DNA of 64,000 nucleotides from Sclerotinia nivalis (lineage: Eukaryota > Ascomycota > Leotiomycetes > Helotiales > Sclerotiniaceae): positions 62,001 through 126,000 of the forward strand of contig JAPEIS010000012.1 in assembly GCA_029531795.1 (NCBI GenBank), given 5' to 3'. Position 1 is the first letter of the stretch. The number at the start of each line of letters is the position of its first letter. Below the pieces are notes generated by a model. It worked only from the letters and a program-made list of their open reading frames with translations, ran no database searches and was not told the DNA's origin. Positions 34,473 to 47,800 of the stretch are shown piece by piece. The translations under genes were made by a program, and so were the position numbers.

Positions 34473-36176
34473 CTATGGAACAACAGTTTTCAGCCATGAA
34501 AGTGATAAATCCGTGAAGAAGCTAGCTCCCTTAACTTTCGTTGGCGCGCCAGAAACTGTAACATTGCATCGAGTAGGAAGATCTCCCGCTGTGTCAACCT
34601 TACCCTTGATCAGTGCCGAGTAGTCGCTGAGGAGACAACTGGAACCAGGTCCAGATTGACATGAATGTACTGGGTATACAACGTCATTAAGGAGTATACG
34701 GATATATGTTGCATTGGTCGAGGTGGTCGACGAGTTTGTGTTTCTGTATGAATTTGGTGCTGAGCCCGTAAAGCTGTTGGAGGTTGCATTTCCGGAGATA
34801 GCACAGTTCATTCGTTCAAACGCCACTGTCCCTCTCATGCTAACGAAATGACTCGAGATGTATTCGTACTTGAGTGGAATCTTTGTTCCATCACCCAAGG
34901 AGGTGGTGTTGTCCCATACCCCAGTTACAGCTCCGAGTTCCGCGATCTGTCCATCGTTCATAAAGGCAGTGAGGATGTTAGGCAATGTAAAGATGTTCCC
35001 ATTGGTGAAAGTTCCGTTAATACCCGGGCCTTGTTCCAAGATACCAACGAGGGCATTAAGATATGGAAGCATCATCTTAGAGGGCAAATTTTCACCCGGC
35101 CCCATTCCATAATAATATCTCAAATCTTGCGCATACTCATACTTTTTGAGTTCCTCATCCGTAAATACACCGCACCATTGGGAGAGTTTACCTGTAATTT
35201 GGGATTCGAACCCGCAAAGATAAGGCATGATGGAGATATCCGCGGTTGAAAAATTCAGATTTCCCGTGATCAATGACTCGAGGCGTGCTTGAATTGGAGG
35301 AAGATAGATTGAGTTCCACGTTACATCTGGTACTGGTCAGCCAACCTGAAAACAATTAAATATTACATGCCGAGTTGAAGAAGTGATGAATAATGGTGCT
35401 TACATTCTGTCCCGCCGTTGCCATCCACAAATGCGGGACACAAATCACTAGGACTCAAACTATCAAAAAGCGCCGCCTCACTTCCCGTAGAGTTAATAGT
35501 AACTACCATACCAAGACTACTTGCTGCAGACCCAAGAAACCCCCTCACAAAGTTTTGAGCGGTTTGAACAACACGGGGATACAGGTTAGCCCAGCTTATG
35601 AAAGGCTGCCCATATGAGTAAAGACCTAGGTATCGAGTACGCAGTTGATAGCCGAGATCATACGCTTCTTTATATCCGGTGGGACTTTCTTGAGCGATCT
35701 GAAGTGTGGGATTCGTCAAAACTGGCTTCCAGGATTTGAGGAAAGCTAAAGAGCCGGTGGAAGTGAAATTCGCAGCTTGAATCTCAGCATACAAGGCAGT
35801 CCATTGCGCATATGCCCCCGAATCCGGATATCGACTTCCATGTCTAACATTATACGCTACTTGCTCTACGTAACAGTTATCAGGTACTTGATTGCTGATG
35901 CCGTAAATATTTGGCCCTAGTTTTGATCAGCATCTCCAAGTACCTCGCTTTTGGGCGTAGATCAATCAAAACGATACTTCATTCATTCAAGAAGCTTTTT
36001 TGCGTAAACTCACCGGTAAAATAAGGACTATTGGCCCCTAAAAGGGTCAGTGGGTTGATGGAAACCCCACTTGACGGTAGAAGAATATCCTGTTCCGGTG
36101 CCAGAAAGGTACTTGCCTGACAAAAGGAACTGAGTAGCAATGCCTCGGCGAGGCTAGTTGAAAGAATGGCTCTCAT
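34473..36176 (-). CDS. secreted histidine acid phosphatase (phytase-like superfamily)
   Basis: Exons 36176-36014, 35916-35404 and 35332-34473 (511 aa). Introns are 97 bp (GTGAGT...AACTAG) and 71 bp (GTAAGC...GACCAG). Residues 1-20 (MRAILSTSLAEALLLSSFCQ) look like a signal peptide, so it probably acts outside the cell or in the wall. The catalytic signature R-H-G-S-R-Y-P is in EQVAYNVRHGSRYPDSG at about residues 69-75. The second, proton-donor region is LTAFMNDGQIAELGAV, N-D rather than the H-D of classical phytases, seen in a branch of fungal acid phosphatases. YAQDLRYYYGMGPGENL and many N-glycosylation sites fit the family. A longer in-frame start at 36299 is unlikely, as it would bury the signal peptide. 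Role: release of phosphate from organic esters; the exact substrate is unknown. Confidence 0.88.
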
Positions 36177-37239
36177 GTTTATTACTGTCGAATGAAGCGA
36201 TGTGCTGAAGGAAGACTGGAAGTTGTAAAGTAGGAATCCTTGAAAATGATTGATAAACGATAGGATCCTTAATGGCGAAACAGCCCAAAGACCTTTCATG
36301 AGTAAGAGGAATTGGCGTACCTATTTATAATTCTGATGCATCAACGATTCAACATACACGGAACAAGATGGCCATGACAGGCAAATCCGGGCAATTCATC
36401 CGACTGGAAGATCTATGCTGCGCGCGGATAATAATCTGATTAATAATTAGGTGCAATAACCGGAAGTGGCACTTCCAACCATTGATGAGTGCTACGAGAG
36501 ATATTGAATAGTAGCGGTCAGCCCTTCAATTATTCAAAGGTATACCGTCTTAATTCCCTTAACTGGATATGGATCTATCCCGGTTAGAAATTTTTAAAAC
36601 AAAGCGGATAATTTTGTAATCTGAGAATCTGAGCCTAACGCGGCTAGTTATGACTTAAGACGGTAATTTGTGCCCGTTTGTTCGGTCGTGAGCTCGCTGT
36701 CCACATTTTGTTGCTGTTCAGGAACACGTGGGAAATAGAAAATCGCAATTGGCATTGTGTTTATCTTACCGTATATGATAACCAAGGATGGGGTAATGAG
36801 CGGGGTGGTATCCACACCTTGACTACTTCCGCATGGAATAACCCGATAACAACAAAGTAAGGTTACCACTACACACCAGAAGAATTGAATGAGCCAAAAG
36901 CATGTGTGGGAGGGAGCATTTATACAGGTAACGCTATGAATAATTCATGTGACGAAAAGGAGAATTAGCCCAAGCCGCGCCAATCACACTTGAAAAAGGT
37001 CATAAAATCTTTAAACATAAAATATTCCTACGCTCCGAGGTATCCTACGCTCCAAGGTATCCTCAGTAACTCCATTTTCCCGCTTAGATATTTACACATC
37101 TTAGAATACATGCGCTGTCGATCCCCTACTCCCGGGTCTCATCAAAGACCGAGGGGAGTCCGAATTAATTCCTATTCGTATCGCAATCATGATCATCTGT
37201 GCTAACACAAAGCTTCACCTAGCTCAGGTACCCGCGTCT
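36177..37239. other. intergenic region upstream of the acid phosphatase gene
   Basis: Contains a TATA box on the minus strand (36322-36329) and a short direct repeat, TATCCTACGCTCC (about 37036). No gene is seen. Confidence 0.5.
36322..36329 (-). promoter_or_regulatory. TATA box of the acid phosphatase gene
   Basis: TATAAATA on the minus strand, about 150 bp upstream of the ATG at 36176. It is 30 bp or less from the alternative ATG at 36299, which therefore probably lies at or upstream of the transcription start. Confidence 0.45.
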
Positions 37240-40200
37240 TCATGTATCAATCCTCCTTACGCCCATACCCCCCAAGCCAGTGGCAGTTCCAACTACCTTT
37301 CTATTATCCCCAAAATTGTGTAACCTCTCCCCTATCAAATAAACCTCGTCCTTAATCTTCTGTTTCCACCCTCTCACCATCTCCGCCATTTTCCACAGAG
37401 CCCAAACCGTTCCTAGTATAGCCAGAACCATCGGATAAGCGTATCTATGCACATGTATCAACTCTAATTCAGTACCATCCCTCCAGAACGTTTTGGTTGC
37501 GAATTGGGCGAGGATATAGGGAACACCAAGAGCTATTGAGAGCACAAGGGTCGCTGGGAAAATGAAAGATCTCGTAGCCAGCCTTGCATCCGGATTCCAG
37601 TAGCCATTTCTAGTAACAGCACGTAGTGCTTCCGCTGGTCGACTGCCCTCATGCCATAAAATGATTCTCGTGGTCAATTTAACATATAAGAGGCCCAGTG
37701 TCCAACTTTGTACAAAGTGGACCACGTGCCTTTCGTCCGACGAGAAGTAAGTATGCATGGGAATGATAAAATAAAATTCCACGAGGAAAGCAAAGAGGGT
37801 AGGAAGCAGAAGGATGAAAGCTGTATAAGTCCATATAATTCGCGCTACACGAACAGTAACCTTCACTAGGCGGGTGAATATTATGCTTGGTGTGTCTCCA
37901 TTAATATATAGCGAATTACGAAGCGTTGCCAAACCGGTTCGAAGGTGTAAGAGAGCATAGAGTGCGCTCCCTAGTATGTATATTCCAATGGAGAAAGCAT
38001 ACACATCGTTCTTACGAACATCCGCCGGGATAACTTTTGCGAAGATATATCTTCCAAATACCAGTGGCACGATGGTGATGCAAACTCCTGTTGCTGCAGC
38101 GAAGAGCCAGATGGAAAGAATGAATGTTGAGATTCTCAGGCGGAACCATGGTGGTACGTAAACCAACTTGTAATTCTCAGGATTCCGTCCATGAACACCA
38201 TCAAAACTGTCCTTGGCACCATCCAAGCGGTTGTTGTTACTGTCCACCTCGAGGAACGTCCTTGTACCTTTGGGTAGCTTGACTTGATCTGATGCGGGAG
38301 CTCTTACATATCGTCCATCGTGTATGAGTTGAATGTTATCATCGCTAGTGTTCTGCAAGGATTGGGGCGTTGTGGCTAGGAAATACTCCCTCCACGATCG
38401 GCGGACAATTTGACCCTCCTCATCTGGCTGTCTTTCATCAAACATGAACCAGGTCAACCTCAACCATCGAGCACAGCGACGGAACCACCAGCTATACATC
38501 GAATGTAAAGCATCAGAAGGTTTCAAGAACCTGACTGCCAGAGGCATCAAGAAATTGTAAAAGAGAAGATCAACTGGGAACTCTAGCACCGGCTCATTTG
38601 AGGACCAATGGATCGGAAGAACGCCCTTGAATGCAAATGCAAGTCCCCAAACTACCCCACCTAAACAAATAACGACTAGAGCCCCGTAAACTAAAGCGCT
38701 AAACAAAATCTTTCGTAGTTGGGTTGTCACGTTTCGTTCCAGTACATCACGAACAGGATGAAATGTCGGATCATCAGGGTCACGAATGAAATCTGATAAC
38801 GTTAGCAATGGCTCTTTGAGATAAAAATTGATCAATATTCTTACGTAAAACTCCCTTCCGCATTATCTTTCTACACATGGACACAAACAAGGCAAAATGA
38901 AACATATAACACGTTCCAACAAACCAATGTACGAATATGGAAGTAAGAGGTGACCGACTAGTGAAATTGAGACGGGACATAATAGTAGCACCTTCGAATA
39001 ATGGCAATAGAGCTGCATCGAGTAGAAGACCACAATACAAGGGGAAGACAAGCATTTCGATGCTGATGATGAAAATCACTTTCATGACTCCACCTGCTTG
39101 GTTGAGCATATCAATCACCCCGTTTTCCACATCTTGTACATTACCCTGCTCTGTTGAGAATGGTGTACCTCTCCTGACGTAAAGACCGCCTAATACAGTA
39201 AGGGTCGTAAAACCTGCCAGCGTAGCCCACATTCGATCTAGGCCACCCCACACACTTAACGCTGGATCCAATGGTGCTAGTCGCTTGGGGACTTCTAGAC
39301 TAATAACCCAAGAATCGGGCCGCGCTAGGAATGCGGGTATTCCGAAGACAAAGGATACAGCGGCTTCAAACAGAGAAGTTGCCAAGTTTTCGATATGGGC
39401 GACGGTCACTTGATAACTTCCTGATAACAAAAACATAAATCCGTTCCCGATAGTCGCGAGTGTACCCAAGAAGTTAGATTTAATCACCATCAGAGCTTCA
39501 TGTGAGGCAGCTGAAAATGTGAATATCTCAGAATCCGCGATGTGGATGATACTATCAACGGTACCATTCACGACTCGTTCGAAAGCAGCTTGAGCTAGTC
39601 TAAGAGCATCCTGTCCTCCCTGTAAGCTGGAGAGAGTAAGTAGACGTAATGGTATTTGAGCGATAGCAATGAAGCAATACGATAAGAGCCCCAATATCAC
39701 TAATGCAGTGTCTTGAACAAAAGCCGCGGCCCCAAAGATGAATCGAAGAGGGAGTTTAAATGCTGGACCAGGGTTTGCCAAAAGGAGGATGGAAATCCGA
39801 CCGATGTTGTAAGGAATCCAAATAACAATCCCTATTGTGATCCCCAGAAGAAAAGCACTAAAAATGGCGTTCTGAACGAGACCGAACAGTGGACCCCGCA
39901 TACCGACGAGTTCCATTATACCATCAAAATCTTCACCATCTTCAATATCTCCTTCAGGATCGACGGCTTCCACAACGGCAGCTTCGTGTGCTCCGTTAAT
40001 CTCTTCATTTTCAGCACCTCTGCGATCAAAGCCATCGCGACGGGCTTGTGCCACTGGTACAAATGGGGCTTCAGCTGCAATATCTTCAATTACATGTTCA
40101 TCATTCGCACCGATATCATCTTCTCGTAAAGCAACACCAGGTCTGCCCCAGAGCCAGTTTGCAATGTTACCAACGATACCTTCCGGTTCCGCTGGTCGAT

Positions 40201-42565
40201 GGGGAATAATGCCTTCTCGCTGAGGTGGTAGAGGAGTGTCCGGAGCAAAAGGATTTTCTTCCGTTTCATCAAAATTTTCTTCTTCGTCATCATCTGAGAT
40301 GGGATTGTTTTCGAAAACCTCTACCCAATTCCCAGCGGTTCGACTTACACCATCTTCGCCAACTATCTCCAATGGTCCATCATAATCCGGATCGTGGGTT
40401 TGATCATCCCGGGTGTACGGAGGTGATTGCGCATCGCTCGGACCAACATCTGAATCTGAGGTCACCCCTTCGTGCAAATCTAAATCGTCTACCGCCTTTC
40501 GGGCCATGGAAATCATGTCACCTTCGTTGGGGTTTTTATTCTGAAACAGATGAAGATTTTGGTCAGAAAAGTCTTCATTGGGAAGATCGGAGAAGGCCCA
40601 ATTATTCCGACCTAATGGTGACTTGTCGCGGCAATGAGGAACATCTGAGATAGCCCTGGGCCTATTTTGAGATAGTGGGAGTGGATACGGCTCTCGATTG
40701 GGAAATGCAGGAGTTCGCCCACCCGAAATCATGGGGTACTTGGTCTCATTTTCGTCTGGAATATTCGAGTGAGAATCCTTTTCCCTTCGCCAATGCCCCG
40801 ATGTCATAAACAATTCGTTATTATTCTCGTCATCTGCTGAAATCCATATAGAGCTCTGGCTAGATTCTCCATTTGACGTCGAATTATTAATTTTTTTCTG
40901 AGGATACTGGGGCACTTCCTCCCAAATACCCGAGCTGACACTTCCTTTGTCCACCTCAACCCCCTTTCCTGACTCGGCTACATTGCTCATATTGGCAGTT
41001 CGATGTGGATCTGATACCAGTGGGACCCTGCTACTACTGGCTGATTTGGCTGTATCAAGATGGTTAGCCACTTGAGAATCTCCATCTTGCAACCGTAGAT
41101 TCATGGCATCGACCCAATACTGCATTCTGTCTCCTAGCCCTTCCTGATCTATTATTTCCAAGACTTTGTTAGGGTCTCCTCCGGCTCGGCGCCATATGGC
41201 TGAGAATTGATCAGTAAGCTGAACTTCTGGGTCAGAAGAATCTAGCTGCTTATTGAGGGTCCAAGGTGGGATTCTTAGTTCGCCAGGTTCAGCTGCTGAA
41301 ACAGGCTCAATATCGAAGTTAGGCAAAGGTAAAGGACCATTGGGGTTGCGTATCTCTGCCGGTACAGCCGGTTGAACACCAGGCTCGCCATTGTTGTTCC
41401 GGCCTCTTCGAGCATGAGCAATCGCTCTATCACGAACTTGATCGAGGCGCTCTCTTTGAATGCGGATGCGCTCCTCCATTTGTTCTTGCAGGTCATGGAC
41501 ATCGACTGGTAAATCTTCACGAGGAGGTGCACCACCGGCAGCCATATCCGCATTAAACGCTGCGCCCATATTGATTACAGGTTGTTGTTGAACTACCCAT
41601 TCACGTATTAAAAAGACAAGAATGAAAGTAACCACGATCACTATAGTTATGATATAACCCTCGGTCATGTCGACAATGGCTTGATTCAGCCATGGGGACC
41701 TAGTCATATTTGCCAAGAAAGAGACATTACTTAGGAGCGAATGACCCTGAACCCCAGATAGGGATGTCGTTGGGAACATGCCCGTACCGTTGATCGAGGC
41801 GTCCGAAGGTACCGAACTGGCCATTCCAAAGCCGTAATAAAGAGACTTGAAGAAACCAGCTGTGAGAGGGTCCGAACCACTGATATTGAGTGTTTGAGAA
41901 ATAGGCATGATGATACCCATAAGCTTTTCCATGACACCTCCAATTCCAGCGGGTGAAGTATGACTAGCATTGAGAGGCGTTACGGGAGTCATCCCCTCAT
42001 CCCAAGCAGAATTCACAACCTCGCGAGCAATTTCCAAGGCTTGTGAAGTCGTTTCATTCCGCCTGAGGTTGATTGCAGAGCTCCGGGCTGGTGTCCCTCC
42101 ATCGCTAAACCAGAATAAAAATCGCCAAACTTGTCGAATGAAGAATGGGAGGGCTACAAGCCAAACAAAAATCACCAGGAGAAACCTTAAATATGTAGCC
42201 ATGTTCTTGATGATGTAGAAGGTAAAATGTTTTAGGAACACGCGAGTAGGTAATGACTGTGGCATATTGGGCGAGTATAGCTTGGTGAATCGAAAAGGTG
42301 TTTTGCAAAGCTCACAGTGTTTCTTCTGCGAATGCGATAGCCATTCCATCAAACAATCCTGATGAACGAACTTGATACTTCCACTGCATTTGCAAGGATA
42401 GAACAGAGGTTCTCTCTCCGTTGCCTCGGCTCTACATATTCTGCAAGTATCTGGATCACCATTATCATCCTTCCCATTTGTAGTATTGGTCGCATATTGA
42501 GGATCATTCATGACGTCTGGCAGAGGATCGTCGTCGGGTGTGGAGGGAATCCCTAATGTAGACAT
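37240..42565 (-). CDS. ssm4: ER membrane RING-CH E3 ubiquitin ligase Ssm4/Doa10
   Basis: Exons 42565-38845 and 38792-37240 (1757 aa). The 52 bp intron (GTAAGA...TATCAG, branch GCTAAC) gives MRKGVLHFIRDPDDPTFHP. An N-terminal RING-CH domain (about residues 38-90) shows DTCRICRAEATEREPLFYPC, KCSGSIKFVHQDCLMEWLSH and KKHCELCKTPFRF, the C4HC3 pattern. It is followed by many hydrophobic segments, a long acidic, Ser-rich cytosolic region (about 480-900) and further membrane segments near the end. This architecture is that of Ssm4/Doa10 (MARCH6). It ubiquitinates misfolded and short-lived ER and nuclear-envelope proteins for the proteasome, with E2s Ubc6 and Ubc7 in yeast. Length is somewhat above the yeast protein, owing to the acidic region. 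No defect is visible. Confidence 0.95.
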
Positions 42566-44843
42566 GGTGGAAGGAACGTGCGGAAGGTCGGAAGGATGAG
42601 AAAAAGGAAGGGTTTTATCGTAAGGCTGAAAACGATACCAAGTTCAGAGGGTGAAATGTGTGGAGTGCAATCAATGCCTTAAATTGATGAAGTTCGAAGT
42701 AGCATGGGAAATTCGGATATCTCCACAAAGTGTGGCGTCGTGCCGCTGCGCAGTTGTCGGTGGGTAGATTGATGGGGAGAGCGATGATTGTCGGAGTTAA
42801 TGCACAAAGTTGTTGAAGGAGTGAGGGAGTGAGGGAGTGAGGGAGTGGGAGTACCGAGTAGTGAAAGGAGATATGAAAGAGGAAGGAATAAAAGTAAATG
42901 GGATTACAAAAGATACTTTTATGATATGGTAGAGAAAAAGTAGTCAAGTAGCGATATATATGATTACAAAATTTATTATGGATTGAGTAGTAATAATCTT
43001 ATTAGGTACCAGTACCGGTAGATGGTTTTGAGGTTTATCATTAGTCGAGTCAATGGCAAATTCCAATGATCCTTTGTTGTGAAACGCTAAGAGAGAGTAC
43101 AGCCCTGTAAACATTGAATATTTCAATATTTCAATATTTCAATAATTCAATATCTCAACAATATATAATTTTCTTATATTCTACTTGATAAGCAATAATT
43201 TCCTGTCTCATACCTAAAACAGATGGTGCTTCAAGATTATCACTTTGAAGATACCTACTAGGTATATGAAAGATCTTTTTGGCTAGGACTTGAATGGATA
43301 TTTAGGGTTAATCACTTTATGGTGAGATTAGATTCACCAATCATACATATACATAGTATTCGAATTATAGAAGATTTGTCTCTATGAATCCTACCTACCT
43401 ACCGAATTATGGAGCCACTGCCGTGGAGGCAGACTATTTGGAATGAAATATCTACGCTCTCGCGCACAGCATGCTACCTAGTATGTAGATTTGATGCTCT
43501 GGAGATAATGGATGAGAAAGGGTCACGTGCTTACTGTATCAGATATCAGATAATAAATGGACCCGCAGAGTTCCGGAAATCTTTCATGCGGGGTGATTCC
43601 TGGTAAAAAGGGATGATTGACGTTGAGTTCTATATCATTTGTTCTCCAAATTCACACACCTTTCTCTACTTCAAATTTTGACATCTGGAACAGCTAGTGG
43701 TTTGATTCTTACCCCCCTTAGACCAACCAAGAAAGTATCTCTGACACATAGACCTAGCTAGGAATGAATGTATATATCTGAAGCATGAGGAGGGGGAGGG
43801 GGTAGGATCACATGAAACAATAGAATCACCTCAAGACGTATGAAAAGACTGATCACAATTGGTTACAAGAAGATTTGAGGAAGGGGGAACAAGAATGGTG
43901 ATTTGTACTCTGTAACCTGAAGAAAAGTTGATAATAATCGTGTAATGATTGCATCTATCAGTATACAGACTTACAATCAGCTTACAATCACCTATTGTAA
44001 GATCTTACATTGAACTCAATTCTCATGACCATTCGTCTCATCTAATACTTCTTGGTGACTAGTACTGAGTAGAAACATTGGTCTACCACTCACCATCTGA
44101 AGGTTACTAGACTAGACAGCCGTGCCTACTGTATGACCCTATGTATGACGACAGAATAGTTCATTGTTCCAGCTAATCATAATCTCTCGCTTTCGGGCAC
44201 TAAACTTTAGTACGGCCTAGGCTTAAAAGCTTCACTGAAAACAAGACCAATTGACATCTGATAGCTTTGATATGCTATGCTAGGTACTCCTAGGTACTGT
44301 AACTTAGCAAGTAAGATCTTTTGTAAGAGTACCAAGAATGGAGAGTAGAAGTACCGAGTAGAAAGGAATACATAAACAACATTTCCAACTTATATCCAAC
44401 AGACAGATAGATAACTGACAATTAAGAAAAAAACAACCAAAACAATTCTTGATTTTTGCATCTCTAATAACTAGGATTATTCATCCCCACTGATCTTTCT
44501 CTTTCTTTTTTCTTTTCCTCGTCTTTTCGTCTTTTCCTCATTCTCTTTTTTCTTTCACCAACTTCTTATATCCCTCGTCATCAATCATCTGAGATACCCG
44601 TACTGTACTGTAACCCCCCATTATCATAAGGTCTTGGCACACCAGAACTTGGAAAATCTTCCATCCGTAACTTTTTTGCTACTTATAAGCTTACTTACTT
44701 TTCGGCAAGCTCTCCCACTTTACCGCTTTGTAACGTTGTTACATTTTTATCACCCCAATAAAAACCCTTCACCCAATCATAAATTCATCACATTGGGAGA
44801 AACGAGGAAGAAATTTGTACAAATCTACATGCTGTAGAAGAAG
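42566..44843. other. divergent intergenic region, 2.3 kb
   Basis: Carries the promoters of ssm4 (-) and the repeat-protein gene (+). Visible are a GTGAGGGA octamer array at 42819-42848, an ATTTCAAT array at 43123-43155, pyrimidine-rich tracts (44488-44560, TCTTTTT/TCTTTTC) just upstream of the plus-strand gene, and no credible reading frame. Confidence 0.5.
42819..42848. repeat. 8 bp tandem repeat in the ssm4 leader or promoter
   Basis: About four copies of GTGAGGGA (GAGTGAGGGAGTGAGGG and on), about 260 bp upstream of the ssm4 ATG. Confidence 0.85.
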
Positions 44844-47800
44844 ATGGCGGCAGGTAGTAATGGAAAAGTGGTGGAATCCAAACCGAATGGAATGAATAGC
44901 CACACTGCTATTCCCGCATTGCCAGCAGCAAAGAGCAGAAATGAGAAGGAGGAGGAGAAGGAGAAGAAGAAGAAGAAGAAGAAGAAGATCATTTATACCA
45001 TCTTCAGTCTGGGTACTATTACCCGGTATGCTATACTTTCTATGCTCTATCTATTTGTCAATCACTAACGAAGCTTTAGAATCTTAACTTGGTACTCGAT
45101 AATCACAATATTACTACGATGTTCTGCGACCCTCCAACTCGTCACAGATACCTCCCCTCAAATCTGCAACCCATACTTTCAATTACGATCAATTGTTGTA
45201 CCTCATCTCGAACCATATTACGACTCATATGCCGCACCATATGTGAATGCCGCAAAGCCTTACTATCAGTCCCTCGATAAGAGAGTTATTGCACCGGCGA
45301 CTGCCTTGGGTATGAAATATGGTGCTCCGAGAGTGGCACAAGCACAAGCATATGGTCAAGCAAAATGGGAGAAAACATTACAGCCAGAGGTATTGAAATA
45401 CCAAGCTCTTGCGAAAGCTAGATACGATCAAACATTGGCTCCTCATTGGAACAAGGTTACTGCGGCCAGTGGTCCATATCTCAATTTGGCCAAGACGAAT
45501 GCCTTACAAACATACCATGAACATGTTGTTCCAACGTTCAATCTTGTACAGTCATATGCTGTTCAGAGTTATGGATACGCGAATGATTTTGTTGTGGGCA
45601 CGGGGATTCCTTATACAAAGTGGGCCTTGACCTCGACTGGGGTATTTTTGGATAGAAAAGTTTGGCCCAAATTGAGAATTTTATACGGCGAGAACGTGGA
45701 GCCACAGTTGGTACGAATTGGAGAGAGATTAGGTAGATATAGAGATGGCAAGAAATTACAGGCTGTGGTAGACAGTGTTGATTCGTGAGTTTGTTAGATG
45801 TATCTATTAGATCTTAGCTTACGGAAATTAGATCGTCTTCTGCTTCCTCTGCCTCTTCCACATTCTCATCGGTTTCTTCTTCAGTCTCATCTGCGCACGC
45901 TACAGGTACATACTCGAGCTCCATCTCCTCTTCAACTTCTACTTCCTCTACCAAAACACCCGAAAATAAGCCCTTGAGTGAAGACGAAATTAGAGAAAAT
46001 GCTCGAAACGTCGTTGCAAAAGATCTAAAAACCTGGCAAGAAAAATTCTCCAAAGCTGCAGATGAGGGTTCCGACGAAATTGATGAGAGAGTGACCGAGA
46101 TTACTGAGAGGTTGATTCAAAATCAAGCCAATAAAGTAGGATCTGCACTTCTCATCGAATTGGAGGAAGCCATCAATTCAAATCTCGAGTCTCTCAAATC
46201 CAGCATAATTTCAATTGTACAGTCTGAAAAAAATGCGGAAGAAGCCGAGGATTCCCTCAACACTGCCGTCCGAAAAGCAGGAGTTGCAATCAAGGAAAAG
46301 GCTCAAGCCGTCAGAACTTGGCGACAAAGCTTCGACATGGAGACCAGTTCTCTCATTGGCAAATCGGTCAAAGATACATTTGATATAATCGACCACATAA
46401 GAGATTTGGGTTTACAAGAAATCGGAATGCGATGGGCCTGGACCGACGGAATCACTCATAAAGATTGGACTAAATATCATGCTTTGAAGAGCAAATTTGA
46501 AGAGTGGCGACTTGATGTTGAAAAGGTCATCACCGAACACCCAGGTCTCGCGAAAGCTCGAGCAGCCTCAGAAGATGTGGAGAGCAAAGCAATGGGATTG
46601 GCTGAAACTGCAGCCATTGAACTTTCTCGTATCAAGGAAATTGGAAAATGGAAGGTATCAACCGGCGATTTCAGTGATGATTTTAGCACTAAATACATTC
46701 CACCCGCTGCATCCGTCGCTGGTCAAAAGGTTATGGAGAAAATCAACGATGCGAGCGAAGCCATTGCCGGCACTACAGAAGAGACTCTAGAATCCGTCCC
46801 ATCGTTGGTCAATGAGGCGGCTTCATCGGTCTCTTCGAGTGTGATCGGAACCCCTCAAGGAAGCGTAGAGAGTGTTGCATCTGTGGCCAAGGAGTCAGTG
46901 AGCAATGTCGTTGACCAAGTTTCAAGCTCTGTCATTGGTACCTCACAGGGAGGTATCGAAAGTGTCAGCTCTGTTGTTGGTGAAAGGGTCGGAAGTCTTT
47001 CAATGAAAGTATCTTCGTCTGTAATTGGTGAGCAACCAGGAGTGGTAAGCCAAGCGTCGAGCAGCGTCCAATCGGCAGGTTCCGCAGTTTCCAACAGTGC
47101 ATCATCTCTTAGCGATGCGATCTCCGATAAAGCTTCAACTGTGTCAAAAACTCTGGAGTCTGCATCATCGTCTATTGCAAGCTCATTGTCGAAGAGTGCA
47201 ACCGATGTTACCAGCTCCCTGAGCTCCGCTGCTTCAGCCGCCTCAGGCACGGCGTCCAAGAAAGTTTGGGGTGGAGCCATGGCTGCTCATGTCGAAGCAA
47301 GAGAGATCATCTTTGACGATGTCATCAATGATTCCGACGAGGAAACTTACAGTGAGAAGATACAAAGTATGGCAAGCGTGGCCGGAGTCCAATTTAGTGG
47401 CATGACAAGAGCAGTCAGCGAAGCGTTATTGAAACCTAGCAGTACAAAAAGGCTTGGTGCTGAACGATATTCCAGTGCTTTGGCTGCCGTAAGTTCGGTC
47501 CTCTATGGAACAGAACAAGGGACTGGTGAAAGTGTTGCTGGTGTTGCTACAAGTCGTTATGCTGACGCCGTTTCTGCGTAAGTAAAGCAATATCATTGTT
47601 GCCAATAGTCCGGACTGCAGCACGAAAACGAGAGACTTTTTATTCCTGAGTTCATTTGGAACATTGAATTTATTCCAAATATTTGATTGTTTTCAAACCA
47701 TAAACGCTCGCAGTTGGTGTCCTTGTCCGGACTATTGAAAACCCTGAGCAATTCCTACTCTTGTTGTTTGGAAATCTACTGACATTGAATTAGTGCAAGC

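Noticed and set aside
35190..35230. GGATTCGAACCC, resembling a tRNA B box
   Set aside because: It lies in exon 3 of the acid phosphatase gene (CGFESQ codons); no A box or cloverleaf around it.
34473..36299. Longer acid phosphatase start at 36299
   Set aside because: It would place 41 residues before a clear signal peptide and lies within about 30 bp of the TATA box.
42615..42947. 110-codon minus-strand frame upstream of ssm4
   Set aside because: Low-complexity leader region with GTGAGGGA repeats; no domain, and it overlaps the expected 5' UTR.
44634..44837. 67-codon frame just before the repeat-protein gene
   Set aside because: It starts at a non-ATG codon and lies in the pyrimidine-rich promoter/leader.
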